From Pestalotiopsis fici W106-1 (taxonomy: Eukaryota; Ascomycota; Sordariomycetes; Amphisphaeriales; Sporocadaceae): a stretch of DNA of 64,000 nt. Shown here piece after piece: positions 1 through 11,112 of the stretch. Under the pieces are notes generated by a model. It saw only the letters and a program-made list of their open reading frames with translations. It was not told where the DNA came from and ran no database searches. The number at the start of each line of letters is the position of its first letter. The first letter of the stretch is position 1. The stretch covers positions 2,046,001 through 2,110,000 of the forward strand of contig NW_006917094.1 of assembly GCF_000516985.1 (NCBI RefSeq). The letters are read 5' to 3'. The position numbers and the translations under genes are program-made.

Positions 1-286
1 TTGCCGTTTGGCAAGCTGACCCAGTTCCCCAGGGAGCACAACCGGTCTCGGTCGAGGTGCCTTCAGTCCCCGTAAAGTCAAAGGTCTTGGTAAGTATGAT
101 AACTCGGGCAGAGCTATCTCCAAGATACGACACAAGTTCGGCATTTGTCGTGGGATATACAGCAGTAGCCGAGCCACCACCTGTAACACCCTTGGCGAAG
201 CCCTCGGCCGAGCCAGTGACACCGGCGCCGCTGACTTGACGGACCAGAGCCGCAAGAGCGACTGCAAAGAATTGCTTTGAAATCAT
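1..286 (-). CDS. Pectin lyase (PL1 family), N-terminal part, cut by window edge
   Basis: The open frame runs from the ATG at 286 down to the window edge, giving about 95 residues of a longer protein. It starts with a signal peptide (charged start, then a Phe/Ala/Leu-rich core, likely cleavage near VSGA, residue 21). It continues with the conserved start of fungal pectin lyases: [45 protein letters not shown] and TGCAPWG. Pectin lyases cleave methyl-esterified polygalacturonan by beta-elimination outside the cell and are secreted for plant-wall breakdown. The catalytic part lies outside the window. A TATA box (TATAAAA, minus strand) sits at 391-397, about 105 bp upstream of the ATG. Two CCGGGG sequences, which fit the CreA consensus, lie further upstream near 615 and 690. 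Catabolite repression is therefore possible but inferred. Confidence 0.85.
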   Translation of the reverse strand, partial: MISKQFFAVALAALVRQVSGAGVTGSAEGFAKGVTGGGSATAVYPTTNAELVSYLGDSSARVIILTKTFDFTGTEGTSTETGCAPWGTGSACQTA

Positions 287-2757
287 CGTAAAGTCTTCTG
301 ATAAAGACGGGATCTCTGAGTAATGTCAAGGCTTGCAAGCTGATTCTGGAAGGATCGGCATGCTGAATAAACTTGTGTTAGGAACAGGCATTTTATAGTA
401 TATTGACACAAGAGGCTCTTTTGACAAGTCGCTTCCCTAACCCATGCATTGGTTCTAGAGCTCTTGTATAACAATTTGCCGCAAAGTTTGCCAAGAAATG
501 GAAACGTATATAGGTGAAAATATGCATCGGTGATTGATTGGTGGTTTTTGTTCCTTGGATATTTCCGTTTGGGGCTCAAGTGCTATCCTTAGTCAATACC
601 CCAAAAACTGAATGCCGGGGCCAGGACATGGGGAAGTGATCACGGGGTTGGTGTTTCCACGGAAATCCGGAACGGGGCTTGGCTCCGGGGTCTTACAAAG
701 GTATAGCTTTATCTGAAAAGAACATTGATTGGCTTGCAGAGCTCGCTTCCAGAGAAACCCTTTGATTTGCTCAAAAGCATCGTGACAGTGACGGTCCTTA
801 ACGAAACCATATGATAATTATGACAGGTGCAATTGGCAAATCCCAGCCTTGGCAGGAACCAAGCGCACATGGCCAGAAAGTGTTTCAAACTCATAGCGTT
901 GCGACCTGACGTTCCGTCTCAGGGGTTCCTTGCGCTTATGTGATGGAAATCTAACCATGGAGAGTACAAAAGGTCAATCTTCTGCTAAATATTGAATTTC
1001 CGCCTATGGAAAACTGCCATGAGTGTACTACTCCTGCGCCGCTACGTTGACGCTTTCTCCGCCCGAATGTTTTGTTCCACACGGGCATGAGGTCTCGTGT
1101 TCACTAAAAGCTGCTCATAACGAAGCTAGCCGCTCGAATCATAATCCTTCTAAGGTACGATTAGTCGGCTGATTCGACTCGCAGAAAACTCGGGATTGGA
1201 ATATAGATCAGGGGAAAAGAAAACCTGTGAGACAAGTCTTGCCAAATCGCAGAGAAACATCAAAATCTTTCGTCATTCTGTCAGCAACAAGATTCAAAAT
1301 CAGGTTGGGGCATGAATTCTCATCTCTGTTTATAGTCTCTTACTCTGGCTTCGGTCATTTTGATGTGTAAGTATGTGTAGTAGTAATGAATTTTAGGGTT
1401 AGCTAGCTGGAGAGCAATAGATAAGCCAACACAAGAGCTCTGGTTATCTCTGCGATCGCCTCTTTCTTGCCTTATTCTACGCATCCATCATACAGATCTT
1501 CTGTCTCTATCTATGTTCCTCGTATTCAGTATATGTTTTTTTTTTTTTTTCAGAAGCTTTCTGACAAGACTTCGTCAATTCTCGAGACAGGAGCTTTAAT
1601 GTCTGAAGCAGAAGTCTTCATCAAAGCCTACCAAGTTGTCTCCTACTCAGGAAACAGGTGCTTCGATAAAAGAGAGCATAGAAAGGGCGAAGCAATTACT
1701 CCACAGAAGCGTAAAAATACAAGCCGTGACCAGCCCATTTAAGTCATAGTCATATTAGAAATAATCACATTAAGCATGCGACGTGCATTCTGCGGGTACT
1801 AACCGCCAAATATAAACATGTGCATATTTGCGGTTGCAGGTTTAAGTGTTATCTTCACCAAGTTATGCATTGACTTAATAGACATGTTTGACACGTCAAG
1901 GTGCAGGCAAACTTGCAGTAATTTGAACCAATCGTAGTTACCTGAAGACATTTCACTTCCTGTGCGTGGGTTAAAATTGCAGTGCACTACGTTATATGAT
2001 AGGACTCCGATCCTCAATCGCCGCCATCATTGACGAGCTTCGAGGATCGGCAATGCTAACAAATGGCCCTCCAAAGCAAGCTGTGCTATATTCTTACTTC
2101 ATGACAGCATATTCTATTATACTCCCCCAAGGATCTAGATTTCTTTTTACTTGAACATTCAAAGACCATATAGTGGTTCGCAACCTCTGTAACTGCGACG
2201 GTCCACATGTGCATGCTACATGTACTTCTCTCTATACATGAGGTGTGTAAGTATTATATTCACAAGTACGGGTGTGGCTTGCGCCAATGCACATGCGCAT
2301 ACCTCACTCAACATTTCTAGGCACTCAAAATGTGACAACGTAGTCTTTAAATAGAATTATTGTAAAAATAAAATGGCTATAATTATTTAGCTGGATTCCT
2401 TTTACCAATGACTTGAGAAAAACCAATTTCCAAGTAATATCCTTCAACCTGGGCAAGTCGCGACTCCAGCTGGCCATCAGCTGGCTCCCACGCACAAGGA
2501 GCTCCTAGCAATGACGCGCTACGCTTCTACGCTACGGCGGATGGGATGGGGAGAGCTCCAATATTTTTCGACCGACCGCAAGCTTCGAGATCTCCTGCTC
2601 CAGTGCCAGGTGACGACTATCAAGCTCCAGTCGCAGCTCAATTCAGCAACTCAGCCATGCTCAGGCAAGTAGACTGTCATGCTCGGCCACCTGCAGCCTT
2701 GTCATCGCTAACATATGACGGCCAAAGTAGCATCCGTCCATAGGCTTCTCACCCACT
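287..2757. other. Intergenic region, pectin lyase promoter to CIA84-like gene
   Basis: About 2.5 kb without a convincing gene. It contains the TATA box and CreA-like CCGGGG motifs of the pectin lyase promoter in the first 420 bp, and a T-tract near 1533-1546. The short open frames here, including one of 91 codons at 1467, lack family resemblance and run through low-complexity sequence. Confidence 0.6.
391..397 (-). promoter_or_regulatory. TATA box of the pectin lyase gene
   Basis: The minus strand reads TATAAAA here, about 105 bp upstream of the pectin lyase ATG at 286, a normal distance for a strongly regulated secreted-enzyme gene. This is a motif match only. Confidence 0.5.
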
Positions 2758-5286
2758 ATGCGGTCGCAATTGACCCGCCATGTCTTGCGACGCTTGCGTG
2801 CCCACCAGGGCATCCCTCCGTGTCCGACGACAAGGCCATCTCTACGCCGATATCCTGCCGCTGCACGGATCGCGAGACCAGTTCAACGGAGGACGTTTCT
2901 AAACTTCTTTCAAAAGGCACCCCGGATTTTGAAGGAACCCGAGGTCGAGCCCGGTTTCGAGTCGTTACTCAAGTATGGCGCAATGAAAAATGAGAATCTT
3001 CGGCCGCCGCCGAGGGAGGAGCTTGTCAAAGGGTTCAGGGACTTTTTCAAGTACAAAAAGGTCAACAACCGCCCAGTCAATGCCATGCAAGCACGAGTGG
3101 CGCACCATGTTTTGAAGCACTTGAATGAGCCTGGCGAGCGCAGTGCCGAATTCACCTTGACTCTGGCCGACCTGAGGACAGCACAGATTTCACTTCAACA
3201 GCGACCCCGCGACGACCCCACCGAACTCCTCGAGCTTGCAAGAGCCTTGTTTCTACAGATTCGCGACCTGGCGAAACAAAAGGTCCGGTCGTCCCGGTAT
3301 TCCAGGGGTGGCGAGAGCAAGAGTGCCGCTGTCGAGTTGTTCCCGGATATTGCCACTCTTCTCAGAATCTTGACACAGCACGGAAAGTCACTCGAGGCAC
3401 GACACCACTTGTTGACATCGTGGCAGTCCCTTCAAAGCGATACAAAACTGGGTTATGGCCGTACAAAGGGCCTCTGGATACCGGTGCTCCGTGGCCTTGC
3501 GCAGGAGGGAAGGGAGGAAGAGCTATTGGACTTCCTTGCAAAGATGCAAACCCGATCTGGCCTTGAATTTGGCCGTTCTGTACATGAGATCATGACAACA
3601 TTCTACGCCAAGAAAGATGATCTTGAGACAATGAAGGAGTGGTTCTACAAACCGATCGAGCCCGCACGCGCAGACGACGCATCCGTTTCAGAGAACGGCA
3701 TCGCCGAGACAAGCTCGACTTCTCCTCCAACGCCAGCGCAGCAAACCTATGCAGAAGTATTCCGATGTGCCATGCGAAACAATGATACCGAATGGGCCAT
3801 ATCGGAGTATCAATTATTAACGGATACTCTTCCTACACTTTCAGAGACACATTACGCTGAAGAAGCAGTTCTGGTTATATATCGATTTGCAGTACTGCTC
3901 CTCGGCAAGGGGCCTGAACATATCGAGCACATGTTCAAGAGTAACCCCGATCCCAACTTCCGACCCAATATCTCTATTGTCAATGCCCTTATCGAGGCAG
4001 CTGTCGAAAAGGGAGATCCCTACATGGCCGAGCGACTAGTAGCTTTGGTTCCCAAATTCGATCTCGAGCCTGATAGAAGGCATTATAGTCTGATTATGGA
4101 CTACAGAATGCAGGCGGGGGATCTGGACGGTGCCTTTACCGCCTACCGATCCCTTCAAAACTATGACAATGATGAAGACGATTGGCCTCTTCTCAACAAA
4201 TTGATTCGTGGGCTATGCAGCTCGCCATCCCCAAATCATGACAAGGTGTTGGATGTCACAAGCTACCTGGAACAACTGGCCGCCACTCTAGAGCCGGAGA
4301 CCGTGGTAGCATTATGCATGACATTCATGAAGAATGACGAGCAATACGAGGTGATAGATACGCTCTCTTTACACACGGTACACTACAGTTGGAGCGAAAG
4401 AGCGCTCATTTCCAAGGCCTTTACCGGGTTCTGCCTGGATACAGCCAATAGTACGGCTCGCGTGTGGGATGCTTACGCTTTACTTCGACAATTCTTTCCT
4501 GACACAGCCTTGGAGGACAGAGTAAAGATCATGGATACTTTCTTTGATCGAAAGCGTGCTGATATGGCCTGCCACGTGTTTGGGCACATGCGACAACATA
4601 GCAATCCAAAGTATCGGCCGACGATAGAGACATATGTCCGCTGTCTCGAAGGTATTGGCCGGAGCCCTGACTTGGAGGGCCTCAAGTTGGTGCACAACAT
4701 GCTCAAGATGGATACCACGGTACAACCTACCACGCAGCTGTTCAACGCATTAATGATTGCATACACAGCCTGCGAAGAGCCACAACGTGCAATGGAGTTT
4801 TGGAAAGACATCGACAACTCTGCCGAGGGCCCTTCCTACCACTCACTGGAGATTGTCTTTAGGACTTATGAAATCACGCCATTTGGCGACGAACCAGCAA
4901 AGCAGCTTTGGGAGAAGCTTCATAAAATGGAGATTGAGATTCCTGTCAACGTGTTGGCAGCTTATGCTGCGGTTTTGGCTAGCAACAGCCACATGGAAGA
5001 GGTCAAGAAGATCATCGAGGACATGGAGGCCAACACTGGACAGCGGCCTGATGTCATGACGTAAGTTCATTTGAGCCCTTATATGAGTGTCTTGTCTCGG
5101 TATTAACCCCTCTATAGTCTCGGCGTGGTTTACAATGCTCTGCCCAATGACGACTTCAAAGATGAATTCGAAGCATGGTCGAAGGAGTGGTTCCCACATG
5201 TCTGGGCCCAATTGGAGAAGATACGGAGGAGGCGAGACGCCGAAGGCTTCCGGACATTCCAGATCACGCGACCCTGGAAAGCGTAA
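2758..5286 (+). CDS. CIA84: Mitochondrial PPR-type protein, probable complex I intermediate-associated protein 84
   Basis: Two exons, 2758-5060 and 5118-5286, are joined across a 57-bp intron (GTAAGT...TATAG, 5061-5117) and encode 823 aa. The first 50 residues are Arg-rich and almost free of acids, as expected of a mitochondrial targeting peptide, and end in a QRRTF-type segment. The body is a long series of helix-turn-helix pairs with PPR character (for example FNALMIAYTACEEPQRAMEFW near residue 660) and it ends PHVWAQLEKIRRRRDAEGF. The overall build and N-terminus match my memory of fungal CIA84, a matrix chaperone that binds a membrane-arm assembly intermediate of NADH:ubiquinone oxidoreductase. 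It could instead be another mitochondrial PPR protein acting on RNA. The second exon supplies the conserved Trp-rich tail, so the single-exon frame that stops in the intron is incomplete. Confidence 0.65.
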
Positions 5287-5434
5287 GATGATGTCGCCAT
5301 GTAATTGTACAAAGAGTTATAAAGTTACTCATACACACGAGGCGTGTGTATCTATCTGTACAAAATCGAATGCGAACCAATCTATTGTACAATTTTGTCA
5401 TTTTAGACATTTTCCGGTCAACTTCCTTGCTATT

Positions 5435-6314
5435 TTAAAGATAGTTGCCCATCTTGCCTGTTGCTCTAGTTTGTGGTCCCATGAAACGCCTCTCTCTCTT
5501 CAAGAGTTCAGGGTGCTTGTGTACACTGGGGTGGAGTCCAAGCCCAATCGCTCGCCGGATCGCCTTTGCAACCTTGCGTTGGTTGACTGGCCTCAGGCCA
5601 GTGTGTGCAGCCTTCTTTATGCGACCGTGTGGTGTGGTGAATTCTGAGATGAAGGAAAAGTTCTAGTTCTTTAGATCAGCGTGTGCTCCATCTCGCGATT
5701 TTCGATCCTTGACGATATGCTTGCTCGCCTCCTTTCTTGTGGTCACCTACCCTGTACATATCCAGCGGCTTCAAACCCAGCAGGTCGACTAGGTCCCTTT
5801 CAACATTCGAGATCTTGCCCCATTTCGACATCTCGGCGGACGACAAGTCGCGCGGCGCATACACGTCGCCGAGCTTCCACCGCCGTGGCTGCTGGCGCAT
5901 GTAGTCCTCGGCAATGTTCTTGCCGCGCAGCTCCTCCTGGACGTTTGGCCGCAGGGATTCGCCCGCGGGCGCTTGGTCGCCGCCGCGCCTTTGCGAGACG
6001 CGCATCCGATCGAAGATGGACTTCATGGCGGCATTGCTGTTTCGCTGTGTTGGCCTCGACGAGGGTGAGGAGGGCTTGTCGAGGTCCAGGAGGGACGAGC
6101 CGGAGTTTGGCTGGCCAATGTCCCGGACTGTTGATACGATTCCATCATGTTAGCTTTTTTTGGTTTCCATTCTCTTTTGGGGAAACTGCAGGGATGAATC
6201 GCATAACTACTTACGGGCATTTCGAGCACCTGACTGGGAGAATTGGCAGACCTGGGCCTTGAAGTATGTCTGAGCGGGCCTCGCGGCACTCAATAGTGGT
6301 ATCCTCGGCGGCAT
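5435..6314 (-). CDS. RSM18: Mitochondrial small-subunit ribosomal protein bS18m
   Basis: Three exons on the minus strand: 6314-6215, 6127-5751 and 5662-5435, with introns of 87 and 88 bp, giving 234 aa. Exon 2 carries the fungal RSM18 hallmark GDVYAPRDLSSAEMSKW followed by DLLGLKPLDMY. Exon 3 completes the bS18 fold with NFSFISEF, GRIKKAAHTGLRPVNQRKVAKAIRRA and the short basic tail. The splice at TACAGG|gtaggt...ctag|AACTTT restores LDMYRNFSFISEF, which confirms the junction. The protein binds 12S-type rRNA in the 37S mitochondrial subunit near the platform. The gene is convergent with the CIA84-like gene (148 bp between stops) and divergent from IMP3 (315 bp between starts). The long plus-strand open frame over the same bases is a shadow. 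Confidence 0.93.
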
Positions 6315-6629
6315 GTTGGAGGCTGTGTGATGGACTGATTGAGTGTAGCAGGTCAGGAGCTGAAGCTATCCCCAATGGCCAATTGAGACATCGCCCGAGT
6401 TCGCGGCGCTACCCAGATATTTTTGGCGTTGCTAATCTCACCTAGCTAGATGCAACATCTCTGGTAGCTGCATATCTTATCAGTCTTATCGATAAAGCGG
6501 GACGCATGGTGGGCGGGCGCCAGGATCCATAAGAAATTTAGATGATGGCTAAAGTCCATTGACGATTCCGAGCTTCAGTTTTGCTAGTTGCAGTCGTCAC
6601 GGCTCATAACATCACCAAAAATCGCAATC
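6315..6629. promoter_or_regulatory. Bidirectional promoter between RSM18 and IMP3
   Basis: The 315 bp between the two divergent start codons must hold both promoters. It contains TTATCAG and then the perfect 10-bp palindrome TTATCGATAA (6486-6495) near its centre. There is no obvious TATA box, as is common for housekeeping pairs. Shared control of mitochondrial and cytosolic ribosome production is an inference. Confidence 0.6.
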
Positions 6630-7324
6630 ATGGTGCGCAAACTCAAGCATCATGAGCAGAAGCTCCTCCGAAAGGTCGATTTCATCACCTACAAGCAGGA
6701 TAATGACCACAGAGATGCTGCAGTTGTATGTACCACCAAACGCTTGTCGCTGCCATAGTGGGCACCCATGGTGTATGCGCCTGCTAATATTCCTGCCTAG
6801 ATCCGTCGTTATATGATCCAGAAGCCCGAGGACTACCACCGTATGTACCACGATACTCCTACGCCATGGGCAATCAAGCCTGCGAATTGAAGCTGACTTG
6901 GAAAACAGGCTATAACCGTCTCTGTGGCTCCGTCCGGAAACTCGCACATCGCCTAACCCTCCTGCCACCCGACAGCCCCGTGCGGCGCAAGCATGAGGAT
7001 CTGCTGCTCGAAAAGCTCTACGACATGGGTATCATCTCCTCAACCTCCAAGCTCAGCGCCGTCGAACACGACGTGACCGTGTCGGCGTTTGCCCGGCGGC
7101 GGCTGCCCGTCGTTATGACCCGCCTCAAGATGGCCGAGACGGTGCAGGCTGCTACAAAGATGATCGAGCAAGGCCACGTCCGTGTCGGTACCGATACCAT
7201 TACCGACCCGGCTTACCTCGTCACCCGTAACATGGAGGACTTTGTCACTTGGGCTGTGGGCAGCAAGATTAAGAGGAATATCATGAAGTACAGAGACAAG
7301 CTGGACGATTTCGAGCTGCTGTAG
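6630..7324 (+). CDS. IMP3: U3 small nucleolar ribonucleoprotein IMP3
   Basis: Three exons, 6630-6725, 6801-6840 and 6909-7324, with introns of 75 and 68 bp, encode 183 aa, the usual length of the family. The protein starts [19 protein letters not shown], the IMP3 signature. It has [16 protein letters not shown] across the exon 2/3 junction and an S4 RNA-binding domain from about residue 105 ([18 protein letters not shown], then [18 protein letters not shown]). IMP3 bridges the U3 snoRNA and pre-18S rRNA in the nucleolar SSU processome and helps form the U3-pre-rRNA duplex. The tiny 40-base second exon is needed to keep the conserved N-terminus. It shares its promoter with RSM18. Confidence 0.95.
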
Positions 7325-7917
7325 AGGACTTGATTAGGGAAAGTCTCAGTCAGGAGCATATGAAAAGAAAACAGGCATCAGCGCAGTTTACCAGAGAGGT
7401 GAACTCGCTAAGGTGTGGGTGCATTGCATTGCAGGGCGTTTTGGTGTTATCTTCCAAGTCCAACATCTTGGATTCATATACCTGGAATTAGGAGCAGGAA
7501 TAGCTCTTTAATTCCATCATTATTTGAATGGGCAGCATGATGCATATCTTCTGAACCCGGGATGCAGCGGTTATTGCTCACTATTGCAAAACGTGAATTC
7601 CGTGTTTCTACTCGAATGAATATTCGATAATCATAGACCTGCGCATATCCAACCTGGAAGTAACTTTTGTCGTTGGAGATGAAAATGATTTACAAGCTGG
7701 AGTCCATCTGAGTTGCTGCCTTGCAATCAATTATACGACTAAAGGGAATCACGTGACAACGTGTTCGTGAATGCCTAAGTGACCAAGAGCCAACGCGTCT
7801 CAAAGCACGCTTTAACCCTCTATTTAATAAAGAGACAGAGCCCATATCTGAAAACAAACTCATGGATTATCAAGTTGCCAACTGCATGATTCGACATCGC
7901 GGGTTGCCTATTTCGCC
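7325..7917. promoter_or_regulatory. IMP3 3' flank and helicase promoter with MCB and E-box motifs
   Basis: About 590 bp without a gene. The last 170 bp upstream of the helicase ATG contain CACGTGAC (7750-7757) and ACGCGT (7793-7798). ACGCGT is the MluI cell-cycle box bound by MBF, which controls many DNA-replication and repair genes in fungi. The functional reading is inference from motif and context. Confidence 0.4.
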
Positions 7918-10900
7918 ATGGCGCCCCCACCAGTAATCATCTCCATTTCGGATGACGAGGTCACAGCTTCCGGAGATGAAGCCGATGTACTACCATCCAC
8001 ATCACCAATCCGGGATGTCAAACCAAGGAAGCGCAAAATACCATCGCAAGTGCCAGAGAAGATTGAGTGGACAGATGACGATGATGAACTGTCCTATGAT
8101 ACCTTCAAAAAGCGCAAGATTGACGAGAAACCGGCTAAGGGCAAGGGTAAAGCCAAGGCCTCGGAGAGACCAGCAGCGAAAGCTGCAAAGGGCAAACCTC
8201 GGGTGAAGGTCCGGCCTGGAGATCATGATGATCCAGAAGAGAATCTGCCAGATTACCTCAAGCAACGTCGCCGAGCGTTTGACCAAGATCGCAAACGCCT
8301 CCAACAGGCGGGGTTGAAGCTGCCTCCTACATATGACGACGTGGACTTTTCCGACGATGAGCGCTACGGACGGCTGGAAGAGAGGCCAAAGTTTGACGAG
8401 AAGAGTGGCGTCAAGCCTAGTCGTGCCTACGAGGACATTGTCCTTCCGCATTCCTGTGGCATCATTCCCGCTCCGATTGCGCAATACCTTCGCGATTATC
8501 AGGTCGAGGGTGTCAAGTTTCTTCATGAACTATTCGTCTACCAAAAAGGAGGTATTCTCGGAGATGACATGGGCTTGGGAAAGACGGTACAAGTGGCAGC
8601 TTTCCTAACTGCCATGTTTGGCAAGACTGGAGATCAGCGAGACGCCAAAAGGATGAGGAAATTCCGATGGGCGACTGACCGCTGGTATCCCAAGGTGCTC
8701 ATCGTATGTCCAGGATCATTGACGCAAAATTGGAGGCAGGAGTTGGACCGCTGGGGATGGTGGGCGACTGATCTCTACCATGGAGCCGGCAAGGATGACG
8801 TTCTCGCCGCCACTCGAGCTGGCAGTCTTGAGATCATGATCACGACCTATACCACATATAAGAACAACCAGAATGCAGTCAACAGAGTCGCTTGGGATCT
8901 TGTAGTTGCCGACGAATGCCACTGCCTGAAAGACCCTGGTTCTGAAGTCACAAAGGCCATGACGGATGTCAATGCACTGTGCCGAATCGGGCTCACTGGC
9001 ACGGCCATTCAAAACAAGTACGAAGAGTTATGGTGCATACTCAACTGGACGAAACCGGGCCTCTTTGGAACACTGGCCGAGTGGAAGCATACCATCAGCA
9101 AACCTCTGACGATAGGACAGTCTCACGACGCGACCATTCAGCAATTGAGCAAAGCGAGAAAGACGGCAAAGAAACTAGTAGAGAACCTTCTTCCACAGTT
9201 CTTCCTTCGTCGCATGAAGAGCTTGATTGCTCATCAGCTGCCTAAGAAGAGCGACCGAGTTGTTTTCTGCCCATTGTCCGAAATACAGCGCAAAGCGTAT
9301 CAGAACTTTACAGACAGTCCTCTTGTAGAGATTGTCAAACGTGCCTACGACGACTGTGAGTGCGGCTCGGGGAATAAGCGAGGATTTTGCTGCCACGAGA
9401 AGACTGCAGAAGGCGAATCATGGAAGGCTTTGGTTTTTCCATGCGTCATGTCTCTGCAAAAGCTCTCCAGTCACCTTACCCTGTTGATTCCTTCCCATTC
9501 AGAAACCAAGGAGAAACACGATAGAGATATGAGATATCTACAGGCTGCAATGCCAGATAACTGGAAGACATTGTATAACCAACGAGAGTCACTTTTGAGT
9601 CTCTCCAACCCCGACTTTTGTGGCAAATGGGCAGTTTTGAAGAAGTTGCTAGCATATTGGCATTCCAACGGAGACAAGGTCCTGGTATTTTCACACAGCG
9701 TGAGGCTGCTGAGAATTCTCCAGTACTTGTTCAACAACACAAGCTATAATGTCAGCTATCTGGACGGATCTTTGTCGTACGAAGACCGTCAGAGCACAGT
9801 CGACGACTTCAACACAGACTCGAACCAATTCGTCTTCCTCATCTCCACCAAAGCTGGCGGTGTCGGCCTCAACATCACATCTGCAAACAAGGTCGTAATC
9901 ATGGATCCCCACTGGAACCCTTCCTATGATCTGCAGGCCCAAGATCGTGCATATCGTATCGGTCAGGTCCGCAACGTGGAAGTCTACCGTCTCATCTCTG
10001 CCGGCACGATTGAGGAGATCACGTACGCCAGACAGATTTACAAGCAGCAGCAGGCAAACATCGGCTATACTGCTTCCAACGAGCGCCGCTACTTTAAAGG
10101 CGTTCAGCACCAGCCTGATCGTAAAGGCGAGATCTTTGGTATTGACAATCTCTTGTCTTACAGACCAGATGAAGTCAAGTTACGAGACATTGTGAACAAG
10201 ACAAATATTGCCGAGGCCAAAGCTGGCGTCAGTCTGATGGATGTTGACATGGAGCAAGCTGTTGAAGAGGCCTCGCAGGAAGGTCTGATCAAGAAGGAAG
10301 AAGACCCGGGCAATGATAATGGCGGACTGGGCCATTTGGCATCTCTTCTAACCAAGCAGGAAATTGGCGATGTGGATAAGAAGAAGGCCAAGGCACGAAA
10401 GAGCGATGTTGTGCAGGCCATTCTCGTATCTGCGGGCGTGGAATATACCCACGAAAACTCGGAGGTCGTGGGATCTTCCAAGGTGGAAGACAGAATCTCG
10501 CGGCGTGCAGAGCTCGAGGCAAGCCAAGATCAGGGTGAGACTGCCAGAGCCATCTTTGACAGCCAGGATCCCGGCATCGATGACGCAGATATCGAGACGG
10601 GCAATCTCAGCTTCCACTACAACCCGCCCGACGACGTCAAGCAGCGGCAATTTTGCACAATGGCCAAGACGTTTGGATTTCCCAATGCCACAGAGTTTGC
10701 GCTGGCGGTGGAGACCATGACCCAGGAACAGCGCAGGAACACCTTGGAACTGTTTTATACCAAAAGACTGGAACGTTTGAGGGATTTCGGTATGGTCAAG
10801 TCTGAGAACGAGGGCAAGCTGCCTGTAGATGCCCAGGATGGGGTCAAGGACGAGGTGAAGCCTGATATCAAGCTGAAACCAGAGGACTCAAAGCCAGATT

Positions 10901-11112
10901 TACGCAGTGAGCAAAAATATGCATTGCAAGCCACGAATGAGACAAAGGTGAAAGGTGACGGGCCAGGAAATCCTTCAGAGGTTGGGAAGAATTCTATCAA
11001 GACGGAATACAGCAAGAGCGCATCAAAAAATGTGCGTTTGACGACCAAGCACGAAGAGTCACCGAAGGCATTGATTTGGACCATTGACGATGACGATGAC
11101 GATGAGCTATGA
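7918..11112 (+). CDS. SNF2-family ATPase, ERCC6L2/Rad26-like
   Basis: One uninterrupted frame of 1064 aa. The N-terminal 170 residues are charged and disordered and begin with PVIISISDDE, a SUMO-interacting-type motif. The helicase core follows: QYLRDYQVEGVKFL, Walker A GDDMGLGKT near residue 216, the Walker B box DECH near 331, LTGTAIQN, and the C-terminal lobe with VFSHSVRLL near 590, STKAGGVGLN and DPHWNPSYDLQAQDRAYRIGQ. The GGILGDDMGLGKT wording and the DIVLP...YLRDYQ lead-in fit the ERCC6L2 (Rad26L) group better than CSB itself. A Cys/His-rich insert (CECGS...GFCCHEK, near residue 480) lies between the lobes. The tail is acidic and ends in a run of Asp. The expected role is DNA translocation in double-strand break or transcription-coupled repair in the nucleus. 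An MCB-type box lies 120 bp upstream. Confidence 0.85.
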   Translation: MAPPPVIISISDDEVTASGDEADVLPSTSPIRDVKPRKRKIPSQVPEKIEWTDDDDELSYDTFKKRKIDEKPAKGKGKAKASERPAAKAAKGKPRVKVRPGDHDDPEENLPDYLKQRRRAFDQDRKRLQQAGLKLPPTYDDVDFSDDERYGRLEERPKFDEKSGVKPSRAYEDIVLPHSCGIIPAPIAQYLRDYQVEGVKFLHELFVYQKGGILGDDMGLGKTVQVAAFLTAMFGKTGDQRDAKRMRKFRWATDRWYPKVLIVCPGSLTQNWRQELDRWGWWATDLYHGAGKDDVLAATRAGSLEIMITTYTTYKNNQNAVNRVAWDLVVADECHCLKDPGSEVTKAMTDVNALCRIGLTGTAIQNKYEELWCILNWTKPGLFGTLAEWKHTISKPLTIGQSHDATIQQLSKARKTAKKLVENLLPQFFLRRMKSLIAHQLPKKSDRVVFCPLSEIQRKAYQNFTDSPLVEIVKRAYDDCECGSGNKRGFCCHEKTAEGESWKALVFPCVMSLQKLSSHLTLLIPSHSETKEKHDRDMRYLQAAMPDNWKTLYNQRESLLSLSNPDFCGKWAVLKKLLAYWHSNGDKVLVFSHSVRLLRILQYLFNNTSYNVSYLDGSLSYEDRQSTVDDFNTDSNQFVFLISTKAGGVGLNITSANKVVIMDPHWNPSYDLQAQDRAYRIGQVRNVEVYRLISAGTIEEITYARQIYKQQQANIGYTASNERRYFKGVQHQPDRKGEIFGIDNLLSYRPDEVKLRDIVNKTNIAEAKAGVSLMDVDMEQAVEEASQEGLIKKEEDPGNDNGGLGHLASLLTKQEIGDVDKKKAKARKSDVVQAILVSAGVEYTHENSEVVGSSKVEDRISRRAELEASQDQGETARAIFDSQDPGIDDADIETGNLSFHYNPPDDVKQRQFCTMAKTFGFPNATEFALAVETMTQEQRRNTLELFYTKRLERLRDFGMVKSENEGKLPVDAQDGVKDEVKPDIKLKPEDSKPDLRSEQKYALQATNETKVKGDGPGNPSEVGKNSIKTEYSKSASKNVRLTTKHEESPKALIWTIDDDDDDEL

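Noticed and set aside
1467..1742. 91-codon ORF with a Phe run
   Set aside because: It reads through a T tract and has no resemblance to a known protein.
5681..6262. 193-codon plus-strand open frame
   Set aside because: It is the shadow of RSM18 on the opposite strand; the minus strand carries the bS18m motifs and correct splice sites.
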